Source: Daejeonella sp.
GTDB taxonomy: Bacteria > Bacteroidota > Bacteroidia > Sphingobacteriales > Sphingobacteriaceae
Length of the DNA stretch: 42,649 bases
Reading direction: 5' to 3'
Assembly (NCBI RefSeq): GCF_017495225.1
Contig: NZ_JAFEIG010000008.1
Span: 1 to 42,649, forward strand
Shown here one piece after another: positions 35,873 through 42,649 of the stretch; position 1 is the stretch's first letter, and the number at the start of each line of letters is the position of its first letter. Both the position numbers and the translations under genes were made by a program. Under the pieces are notes generated by a model. It was not told where the DNA came from. It worked only from the letters and a program-made list of their open reading frames with translations, and made no database searches.

Positions 35873-37516
35873 ATGAAAAAAATATTTGCTTTTTTTACGA
35901 TAGTCTTGCTTTTGACTAATTGTAAAAAGTCCGATTTACAGTTGGATGATCCTAACTCACCAACACCTACTGGCTCTTTAGCTTCAGTAAAAGGTGTAGA
36001 GCAGTTTGCACTAGGAATCTGGAATAAGTTATATGTAGGAAATAATTTACTTGTGCACTCAATGAACATGCACAGTTTTATGGGTGATGAGCAATGGTGT
36101 TCAGCAGGTAATTTTGGCTGGAGATATGTAAATCAAGTTGATAAAATTACATTACCAGCTCCTTACAATAATGTTGTTCCTGCAGTATTAGGTATTGCAC
36201 AACCACAACAATTAAAGGATCTCAATAACCTTGCTGCAACAAATGGTTCCCAAATTAATGCTTTAGTTTATGAGTGGAATTTAGGATACTTTGTTAATGG
36301 ACAGGCTAATTTCCTTCTTCAAGCCATTGAGAATCCAGCAATTACGATGTCAGCTAACAAAAAGAATACTTTAAAAGCTTGGGCGTATTGGTGGAAGGGT
36401 TTTGCTTATTCTCGTATAGGGTCGATGTATGTTGCTGGAGTTATCAATGATAAAACTGATGGTTCTACATCTCCTGAGTACAAGACTCGCCAGCAAATTA
36501 TTACAGAGGCTAATGCTAACTTTGATAAAGCAATTGCCTTGTTAACTCCAATTGCTGCATCTGATGCTGAGTATGCTTCAACTTTGAACGCTATTATCCC
36601 AGCATTCAATAGACCTGTTCCTAATGTGGTTATTACACCACAAATGTGGGTAAGAGGTATAAATACTTACAAAGCAAGAAATCTATTGGTGAATAAAAAA
36701 GTTACTGAATTAACAGCTACAGATTTATCGTCAATCAAAACTCTAGCTGCATCTGGTTTAGTTCAGGGTGACATTACATTCTTATTAGGAATTTCTGCTG
36801 TTGCAGCAGAAGGTTTATCGCCGAACAACCAACAGCATACTATGCTTTGGAATTCTTTCGCAAATAACCCTGGTTGGATGTGGCCATCTGAACGTTGGGT
36901 GCAGGACTTCAAAGATGGCGATCAACGTTTTGTTAAAGGTGTTTCAGCACTACCAGCATCAAGTGTTGAGGTTAACAGATCATCTAGAGGTATTCAATTT
37001 GGTGGTCGTTATTTTTTCACTGCTATTCAAAATGGAGGATTCTGGTCTTCAAATGCAAGAACTGGTTTTCAGAATTTTGCAGGTTCATGGGAAGAAAATG
37101 CTTTAATGTTGGCAGAAGTTGAGATTAGAAATAATCAAGTTGAAGCTGGTTTAGCATACATAGACCAAGTACGCTCAGCGAATGGTGCTGGTTTGGCTGC
37201 TACAGTTGGAACTAGCTTAACTCAAGCTCAAGCTTTAGAAGAGTTGAGAAGAGAACGTAGAATTGCATTAACATTACGTGGTCTTGCTTTCTATGACGCT
37301 AGACGTTGGGGCATTACAGCTAAAGCTAGTGCTGGCGGTGGTAGAGCAAATGCAAACGTAGTTGTTCCTAATTCGCTAATTGGTAAAACACCTGCAGGTA
37401 GTTGGACTCTTTTACCTACGTTTATGGAGTATAACTATTTAGATTATTGGGATGTTCCAGTTACTGAATTTAGTTATAATGCACCAGCTTCAGGTTCTCC
37501 GGCTATTGCAAACTAA
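35873..37516 (+). CDS. RagB/SusD-family nutrient-binding lipoprotein (locus 2)
   Basis: A 547-residue lipoprotein (lipobox LLLTNCKKS, Cys17), opening SDLQLDDPNSPTPTGSLASV as in RagB/SusD. TPR-like helices run through the middle, and the C-terminal ALEELRRERRIALTLRGLAFYDARRWG is the classic SusD signature, absent from the locus 1 partner. It thus belongs to a different SusD subfamily from the one at 29120. It is the second gene of a two-gene operon and would cap the SusC at 32769. A strong hairpin terminator lies 23 bp downstream. Confidence 0.93.
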   Translation: MKKIFAFFTIVLLLTNCKKSDLQLDDPNSPTPTGSLASVKGVEQFALGIWNKLYVGNNLLVHSMNMHSFMGDEQWCSAGNFGWRYVNQVDKITLPAPYNNVVPAVLGIAQPQQLKDLNNLAATNGSQINALVYEWNLGYFVNGQANFLLQAIENPAITMSANKKNTLKAWAYWWKGFAYSRIGSMYVAGVINDKTDGSTSPEYKTRQQIITEANANFDKAIALLTPIAASDAEYASTLNAIIPAFNRPVPNVVITPQMWVRGINTYKARNLLVNKKVTELTATDLSSIKTLAASGLVQGDITFLLGISAVAAEGLSPNNQQHTMLWNSFANNPGWMWPSERWVQDFKDGDQRFVKGVSALPASSVEVNRSSRGIQFGGRYFFTAIQNGGFWSSNARTGFQNFAGSWEENALMLAEVEIRNNQVEAGLAYIDQVRSANGAGLAATVGTSLTQAQALEELRRERRIALTLRGLAFYDARRWGITAKASAGGGRANANVVVPNSLIGKTPAGSWTLLPTFMEYNYLDYWDVPVTEFSYNAPASGSPAIAN

Positions 37517-37539
37517 TTAATCTGTTTATAAACATTTAT

Positions 37540-37580
37540 AAAAGAGGCTGATCATAATTTATGATTCAGCCTCTTTTTTT
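37540..37580 (+). terminator. Rho-independent terminator of SusCD locus 2
   Basis: AAAAGAGGCTGA and TCAGCCTCTTTT pair perfectly over 12 bp; a bulge then continues the stem by four more pairs to a short AATTT loop. A T-run follows directly. Confidence 0.88.
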
Positions 37581-37700
37581 ATCTAAAAAATAATCTGTTT
37601 TAAATTATTGTTTATCAATCAAAACATTGTATTGTGCATGCATTGTTTATCTCTACATGTGAATTTTGTTTTCTGGGATACCAGACCCTAAACTAATTAT

Positions 37701-37743
37701 AAACAACAAAGGCTGTCATTTTAAGAGACAGCCTTTGTTGTTT
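37701..37743 (-). terminator. 17-bp perfect hairpin behind the DoxX gene
   Basis: AAACAACAAAGGCTGTC (37701-37717) and its reverse complement (37727-37743) enclose a 9-nt loop. It lies 15 bp after the minus-strand DoxX stop codon. The U-rich arm makes it work best as terminator for that gene, but it can act in both directions. Confidence 0.8.
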
Positions 37744-37757
37744 GATTAAAAAAATTT

Positions 37758-38165
37758 TTATTTCTTATCTACACTATAAGTCCCCGGACCAATAAAGGCC
37801 AAGCCAAGAAAAACGACACCAACTTCTATAGCATGTGAAGCGCTCATAAAACCTTCATTGCTATTAAGATGTACACTTGCGGCAATGGCCATTGTGAAGG
37901 TTAATAAAAGACATACTGGTCTGAAGGCTAATCCGATCAATAGTAAAAAGCCTCCAAAGGTTTCTGTTACTGCTGCTAATAGTCCCCAGAAAACGGGTAT
38001 AAAATCTATTCCAGCATTCTTCATTGCCCCGCCAATTGATTCCCATTGTTCTGGTCCGCCTAATAATTTTGGATATCCATGCATCATAAACATGATGCCT
38101 AATCCAATTCTAGTAATTAATAATCCTGTGTTTCGGTATTTTCCGAAAGATGCCAATAATGCCAT
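37758..38165 (-). CDS. DoxX-family membrane protein
   Basis: A 135-residue protein with four membrane helices. GLLITRIGLGIMFMMHGYPKLLGGPEQW is split by the conserved HGYPKL motif, and FWGLLAAVTETFGGFLLLIGLAFRP is the second signature. The tail VVFLGLAFIGPGTYSVDKK is typical of the family. DoxX proteins are thought to act in membrane redox or quinone-linked processes; the exact role here is unknown. It is 35 bp downstream of the LD-carboxypeptidase gene on the same strand. Confidence 0.9.
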   Translation of the reverse strand: MALLASFGKYRNTGLLITRIGLGIMFMMHGYPKLLGGPEQWESIGGAMKNAGIDFIPVFWGLLAAVTETFGGFLLLIGLAFRPVCLLLTFTMAIAASVHLNSNEGFMSASHAIEVGVVFLGLAFIGPGTYSVDKK

Positions 38166-38200
38166 AATGAATGAATTTTGTTGATTTTATTTGTTTTTGA

Positions 38201-39121
38201 TTAAAATTTTGTGTATATTAAGTTAACCTCTTTGTCTTGAATCTTCATTTTTACTTTTCTTCCTAAAATTAGTGCTTGATTATCGTTAATATGTCCGGCA
38301 GGAAAATTAAAGCATACCGGGTAATCATATTCAGCTACATGACTCATTATAATTTCTTCCGCACTCTGTCCGAAAGGTATATCATTATCTTTCATTTCTG
38401 TGAATGAGCCAACAATTAATCCTTTTAGATTATCTAGTTTACCAGCTCGTTTTAAATTCCACATCATACGGTCTAGGGAATATAGATATTCGCCTACATC
38501 CTCTAAAAAGAGAATTTTATCCGTGTAATCTTGTTCGGAGCTAGAGCCAGCCATCATAACCATTAATGTTAGGTTTCCACCAATTAATATCCCAGTAGAT
38601 TCACCAATTCTATTTGGTATCTCACTTGTATAATTATATTCCAGAGCTTCATTAAATAAGGCTTTTCTCAGGCTCTCTAAAGAAGGTTTTGATCCATCTG
38701 GAATAGTTAATGGCATTTGTCCGTGAATGCTTTCTATTCCGAATAAGGCTTGTACATGGCTATGCAAAACCGTAATATCGCTAAAACCAATAATCCATTT
38801 AGGATGTTCTTGAAAGCTGTTAAAGTCAAGTTTATCAATGATTCGGATAGTCCCATAGCCTCCACGAGCAGCGAAAATAGCCTTTACTTGAGGATCATTT
38901 AAAAATTTTTGAATATCAGAAGCACGAACATCATCGGTACCTGCAAACTGATTCCAGGAGGCATTTACGGTTTCCCCTAATATTACTTTTAATCCCCAGG
39001 ATTCTAGTAATTTGACTGCATCATTGATATTATGGGGTAGTTTTTTCGCCGGACAAGTAATAGCTACTGTATCTCCGGGCATTAAATATGGAGGAGTTTT
39101 ATAAGATTTTATATCCGTCAT
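38201..39121 (-). CDS. LD-carboxypeptidase (S66 family)
   Basis: A 306-residue peptidase. YLMPGDTVAITCPAKKLP begins the fold, AIFAARGGYGTIRIIDKLDF is the family hallmark, and WIIGFSDITVLHSH has the nucleophile serine. The C-terminal IGGNLTLMVMMAGSSSE, ILFLEDVGEYLYSLDRMMW and LKGLIVGSFTEM hold the catalytic glutamate and FPAGH-type histidine (CFNFPAGHINDNQ). It removes D-Ala from murein tetrapeptides during cell-wall recycling. No signal peptide is seen, so it is cytosolic. It is divergent from metG. Confidence 0.94.
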   Translation of the reverse strand: MTDIKSYKTPPYLMPGDTVAITCPAKKLPHNINDAVKLLESWGLKVILGETVNASWNQFAGTDDVRASDIQKFLNDPQVKAIFAARGGYGTIRIIDKLDFNSFQEHPKWIIGFSDITVLHSHVQALFGIESIHGQMPLTIPDGSKPSLESLRKALFNEALEYNYTSEIPNRIGESTGILIGGNLTLMVMMAGSSSEQDYTDKILFLEDVGEYLYSLDRMMWNLKRAGKLDNLKGLIVGSFTEMKDNDIPFGQSAEEIIMSHVAEYDYPVCFNFPAGHINDNQALILGRKVKMKIQDKEVNLIYTKF

Positions 39122-39247
39122 TTATTGATTTATGTTTAAAATTAACCATTTACGTTATGGTAAGTATTGATTTTATTAAATTTAAAAATACAATTTGATT
39201 TAATAGAAATTGTATAAATAGCCATTTTAAATTAGCACATTAGCCTG

Positions 39248-39255
39248 TATCTTTG
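39248..39255 (+). promoter_or_regulatory. -7 promoter box of metG
   Basis: TATCTTTG followed by C is a perfect Bacteroidota -7 element (TAnnTTTG). A start about 7 nt downstream leaves a leader of some 23 nt before the metG start. No clear -33 TTTG is visible at 17-23 bp upstream. Confidence 0.6.
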
Positions 39256-39284
39256 CAAATTAAAAATTAGCTAATATTTACATT

Positions 39285-41384
39285 TTGGGAAACGATAAAT
39301 TCAAGAGATACACAGTAACTGCAGCTTTACCTTATACCAATGGCCCTGTGCATATTGGGCATCTGGCAGGTGTTTATATTCCTGCGGATATATACGTTCG
39401 ATTTTTAAGATCTACAGGTAAGGATGTAGTTTTTGTTTGTGGATCCGATGAGCATGGTGTTCCCATTACTTTAAAAGCCAAGAAAGAGGGTGTTAGTCCG
39501 CAAGAAGTAGTAGATAAATACCATAAAATTATTGGTGATTCTTTCCGTGATTTTGGAATTGCTTTCAATATCTACCATCGTACCTCTTCGGAAACCCATC
39601 ATGATACAGCTTCTGGATTTTTTAAAACCCTTTACGATAAAGGAGTATTTAAGGAAGAAGAGACAGAACAATATTTTGATGAAAAGGCGGGAGCTTTTTT
39701 AGCAGATCGTTATATTATTGGTACTTGCCCTAAATGCAGCAATGAAGAAGCCTATGGCGACCAATGCGAGAAATGCGGCTCTACTTTAAGTCCGACTGAA
39801 TTAATAAACCCACGTTCCACCCTATCCGGAGCTCAGCCGGTATTACGTACGACCAAAAACTGGTTTCTTCCTTTAGATACGATGCAGCCTCAAATAGAGG
39901 CCTATATAGACGCGCACAAGGATTGGAAGCCAAATGTATATGGACAATGTAAATCATGGCTTAGTGGGGGTTTAAATCCGCGTGCAATGACACGTGATTT
40001 AGATTGGGGAGTGAAAGTGCCAGTTGAAGGTGCAGATGGGAAGGTTTTATATGTTTGGTTTGATGCGCCTATTGGTTATATTTCTGGGACAAAGGATCTT
40101 TGCGATGCCAATTTAAGTGAGGAGAAGAAGAAAGAATACTATTTTAATGAGAGCTTAAAGCCAAAGGATTCTTGGGAGACCTATTGGTATGCTGAGGATA
40201 CTAAATTAGTTCATTTTATTGGTAAGGATAATATTGTATTTCACTGTATTATATTTCCTGCTATGTTGATGGCTCATGGTTCTTTTCAGCTTGCGGATAA
40301 TGTACCTGCCAATGAGTTTTTGAATTTGGAGGGAGATAAGATTTCAACTTCTAGAAATTGGGCGGTTTGGTTGCATGAGTATCTTCAAGATTTTCCGGAT
40401 AAGCAGGATGTTTTAAGATATGTTTTAACTGCTACGGCACCAGAGACTAAGGACAATGACTTTACTTGGAAGGATTTTCAGGCAAGAAATAACAATGAAT
40501 TAGTTGCCATTTTTGGAAATTTTGTGAACCGTGTTTTGGTTTTATCCCATAAATATTTTGATGGGAAAGTGATGATGGGATCGGCTTTTACGGAGACTGA
40601 TTTGCAGGTGATGGCAGAATTGAAGGAATATCCATCAAAGATTGCCGCATCAATAGAGCAGTATCGATTTAGGGAAGCTTTATCTGAGTTTATGTCTTTA
40701 GCCCGAATGGGAAATAAATACTTAGCGGATGAAGAACCTTGGAAGTTGATTAAAACAGATGAGGAGCGTGTGAAGACAATTCTGAATATCGGATTGCAGA
40801 TTGCTTCAAATCTTGCCATACTAGCACAGCCTTTCTTGCCGTTTAGCGCTCAAAAATTGTTTGATATGCTGAATATGGATGTTCAGGATTGGGATAAAGC
40901 GGGAACATTAGACCTACTTCCATTGGGCCATCAATTGAATGAAGCAAGTTTATTATTTGAGAAGATTGAGGATGCCGAGATTGAGGCACAAATACAGCGA
41001 TTAATGGATAGTAAAAAATCTAATGAACAAGCTTCAATGAAAGTTGAAGAGGCGAAGCCTAATGTTAGTTTTGAGCAATTTTCTTCGATGGATATTCGCA
41101 TTGGGACGATTTTGGAGGCAGAGAAGGTGGCTAAAACTAAGAAACTCTTGAAGTTAAAAATTGATACCGGAATAGATCAGCGTACCATTGTATCGGGTAT
41201 TGCCGAATATTTTGAACCGGAGCAAATTATAGGAAAGCAGGTTTCTGTATTAATAAATTTGGAGCCAAGAGAAATCAAGGGTATTTTATCTCAGGGAATG
41301 ATATTGATGGCTGAGAATCCGGATGGAACTCTTAGTTTTGTGGCACCTGAAAGTGTGTTTGTAAATGGGAGTACGGTGAGGTAG
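39285..41384 (+). CDS. metG: Methionyl-tRNA synthetase
   Basis: A 699-residue enzyme with a TTG start at 39285; no ATG precedes the conserved [20 protein letters not shown], so TTG is the best choice. HIGH (class I motif) lies near residue 23-26, a zinc knuckle [17 protein letters not shown] at about 145-165, and the KMSKS-like DKISTSRN near 350. The C-terminal domain (about 600-699) is a tRNA-binding module of the Trbp111 type ([35 protein letters not shown]). It is cytosolic. The weak start may lower translation. Confidence 0.97.
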   Translation: MGNDKFKRYTVTAALPYTNGPVHIGHLAGVYIPADIYVRFLRSTGKDVVFVCGSDEHGVPITLKAKKEGVSPQEVVDKYHKIIGDSFRDFGIAFNIYHRTSSETHHDTASGFFKTLYDKGVFKEEETEQYFDEKAGAFLADRYIIGTCPKCSNEEAYGDQCEKCGSTLSPTELINPRSTLSGAQPVLRTTKNWFLPLDTMQPQIEAYIDAHKDWKPNVYGQCKSWLSGGLNPRAMTRDLDWGVKVPVEGADGKVLYVWFDAPIGYISGTKDLCDANLSEEKKKEYYFNESLKPKDSWETYWYAEDTKLVHFIGKDNIVFHCIIFPAMLMAHGSFQLADNVPANEFLNLEGDKISTSRNWAVWLHEYLQDFPDKQDVLRYVLTATAPETKDNDFTWKDFQARNNNELVAIFGNFVNRVLVLSHKYFDGKVMMGSAFTETDLQVMAELKEYPSKIAASIEQYRFREALSEFMSLARMGNKYLADEEPWKLIKTDEERVKTILNIGLQIASNLAILAQPFLPFSAQKLFDMLNMDVQDWDKAGTLDLLPLGHQLNEASLLFEKIEDAEIEAQIQRLMDSKKSNEQASMKVEEAKPNVSFEQFSSMDIRIGTILEAEKVAKTKKLLKLKIDTGIDQRTIVSGIAEYFEPEQIIGKQVSVLINLEPREIKGILSQGMILMAENPDGTLSFVAPESVFVNGSTVR

Positions 41385-41390
41385 GATTAT

Positions 41391-41446
41391 CAGTTAACAG
41401 TTATCAGTTAACAGTTATCAGTTGGCGGTTGTCAGTTGGCGGTTAT
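41391..41446. repeat. Four 14-bp tandem repeats behind metG
   Basis: Two exact copies of CAGTTAACAGTTAT (41391-41404, 41405-41418) are followed by CAGTTGGCGGTTGT (41419-41432) and CAGTTGGCGGTTAT (41433-41446). The second pair differs at the same positions, TTAACA becoming TTGGCG. The array starts seven bases after the metG stop. It resembles the dispersed CAGTTxxCAG-type repeats seen in several Bacteroidota genomes, by recall. Confidence 0.9.
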
Positions 41447-41575
41447 CTTTATCAGGCTGGGTGGAGATTTTATCATGCTTTGATTTAAAAATTTTCATAC
41501 AAATAGTGGTTTCGTTTTCAAAGTCCGTGCGGCAGAAGCCATTTGGACGTGAATAGAACAGAAGAATAAAATAAT

Positions 41576-41647
41576 GGTCCCGTAGTTCAACGGATAGAAT
41601 AGAAGTTTCCTAAACTTTAGATGTGGGTTCGATTCCCGCCGGGACCA
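41576..41647 (+). tRNA. tRNA-Arg (anticodon CCU)
   Basis: A complete cloverleaf of 72 nt: acceptor GGTCCCG/CGGGACC (7 bp), D stem GTTC/GAAT, anticodon stem GAAGT/ACTTT around loop TTCCTAA giving anticodon CCT, and T arm GTGGG-TTCGATT-CCCGC. The CCA end is not encoded. It reads the AGG arginine codon. It stands alone between metG and the surface-protein gene. Confidence 0.95.
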
Positions 41648-42375
41648 CATTATTGATTATCAGGTAGTTACAAACAAAAAATCTCCTATTTTTTGTGTTT
41701 TTGGTGAAACCTTGCAGAGGATTGAATTAAATTGAGCTCTAATCATTGGTATACCTTGCTCAATTTTTACCTGATGAAATTTCTTCATGATGTCGTATGA
41801 TCCTGAGAAACCATGTCTCTCTCGGAGATATATTTTGCTTGTAGCAACATTGGAATGAAAAGAACCTATCGAATGTCTCCCTCTGAATTTCCCATGTAAG
41901 CCATATGGTTTGCAAGTGTAAGATTTGATTCAGACTATCAAAATTTATATAAATCCCTTTCTTTAGAGCGACTTTCAAATTATCCATCTTGTGCAATATT
42001 TCAATTTGCCGACCCATCAATGTGATCGCTGATCAATATTTTGCTGGGAAAGTATTTCAGTGATTGGATCAACAAGTACGGGATGGAATATTTTATAGAA
42101 ACATAGCCTGGACAATCCCATAGATTTACCATTGACAACATTGCAAATTAAACAATGTTTAACAGCCTGGCCAATTTTATCGCGCTTTTAAAAAGATGAC
42201 TGGAAAAATACCCTCTGCCTATTTCTCAATTGTCCGCTGATTTTTCTCAATTCCTACCTGCATTTTAAATTTTAGTTTATACCACTATTCAATATTGGTA
42301 GATTTTTAGTCTTGATTTATGGTTCTGAACATGCCTTTAAGGGTAATTTCGTGCAATTCTATTTTATAACGAAAC
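41648..42375. other. About 730 bp without a recognisable gene
   Basis: The stretch between the tRNA and the surface-protein gene. One 86-codon minus-strand frame (41760-42020) exists but has no family resemblance and starts in a region full of stops, so I do not call it a gene. A half-repeat CAGCCTGGCCAAT / ATAGCCTGGACAAT (about 42165 and 42103) and a small hairpin (AACATTG...CAATGTT, near 42137-42160) are present. tRNA-flanking DNA of this sort may be a remnant of an insertion. Confidence 0.45.
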
Positions 42376-42649
42376 ATGACTACTACATCAACACCTCCTT
42401 TCGCCAAAAAACTTTATTTATTTTTTGCATTCTTTCTAGTCTCGGTATTTTCTGCAAATGCCAGTGATTATTATTGGGTGGGCGGCTCTGGTAACTGGAG
42501 TGCTTTTGCTACGCATTGGGCTACCTCTTCCGGAGGTTCAACCTTTTATTCCCAGGTACCACAATCAACTGACAATGTAATTTTCGATGCGAACTCGTTT
42601 AGTGCATCGGGTCAGACGGTAACGCTGGATATTTCTACGGCTGTATGTA
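42376..42649 (+). CDS. Start of a large secreted surface/adhesin-type protein (partial)
   Basis: The window ends inside this gene; 91 codons are visible. A signal peptide (about residues 1-32, ending VFSANA) is followed by SDYYWVGGSGNWSAFATHWA and VPQSTDNVIFDANSFS. This block is the N-terminus of very large Bacteroidota surface proteins, often with PKD or Ig-like repeats and a C-terminal type IX secretion or gliding-motility CHU_C domain. Those parts lie beyond the window, so secretion by type IX is an expectation only. Confidence 0.82.
   Translation, partial: MTTTSTPPFAKKLYLFFAFFLVSVFSANASDYYWVGGSGNWSAFATHWATSSGGSTFYSQVPQSTDNVIFDANSFSASGQTVTLDISTAVC

Noticed and set aside
37858-38184. Plus-strand frame of 108 codons
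   Set aside because: Antisense to the DoxX gene, with no independent domain signal.
40478-40819. Minus-strand frame of 113 codons
   Set aside because: Antisense to metG inside its anticodon-binding region; no family match.
41760-42020. 86-codon minus-strand frame
   Set aside because: No family resemblance, unusual composition with many Trp/Phe/Cys, no clear promoter, and surrounding frames full of stops; listed only as part of the unexplained region.

Overview
The window is about 42.6 kb of low-GC chromosomal DNA from a member of the Bacteroidota, most likely a Sphingobacteriaceae relative such as Pedobacter. This rests on paired SusC/SusD outer-membrane uptake genes, the lineage-specific lipoprotein GldH, a RicT-like PSP1 protein next to holB, DUF3078 and CarboxypepD_reg-like proteins, promoter boxes of the TAnnTTTG type, and an almost complete lack of Shine-Dalgarno sequences. 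The genus is an inference from gene content; no marker gene was searched.

Layout. Positions 1-5161 (minus strand) hold a ComM/YifB AAA+ ATPase cut by the window edge, a DUF2236 oxygenase-like protein, a DUF2809 membrane protein, CreD, a small winged-helix regulator and a four-helix membrane protein. The last three look like one envelope-stress unit and share a repeated palindrome at two start sites. Positions 5299-10318 hold a compact peptide-export locus: a C39-peptidase ABC exporter, an HlyD-type adaptor, two small double-glycine-leader peptides, a 44-residue membrane peptide gene that follows the second precursor by one base, and a divergent XRE-type regulator. Positions 10509-18245 are minus-strand housekeeping and envelope genes: ffh, a lipoprotein, DUF3078, an HExxH protein, a CarboxypepD_reg-like protein, a LysM glucosaminidase, an O-methyltransferase, ruvX and a PLP decarboxylase. 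Positions 18430-21592 form a plus-strand operon holB-ricT-like-gldH-small membrane protein, convergent with murF. Positions 23090-37516 hold a secreted M14 carboxypeptidase followed by two SusC/SusD-type loci. Positions 37758-39121 hold a DoxX protein and an LD-carboxypeptidase on the minus strand. Then come metG, a 14-bp tandem repeat, tRNA-Arg(CCU), about 700 bp of unexplained sequence and the start of a large secreted surface protein.

Most interesting points. (1) The peptide-export locus is a self-contained, bacteriocin-like or signalling system with two GxxxG-bearing peptides, an uncatalogued 44-residue membrane peptide and a 20-21 bp-periodic repeat array upstream. (2) The second susC has an in-frame stop at codon 6 of its signal peptide although the rest is open, and its 5' leader is a near copy of that of the first susC. 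(3) A TACTTTG-N5-CAAAGTA-type palindrome lies in front of both the regulator operon and creD and is a candidate autoregulatory operator.
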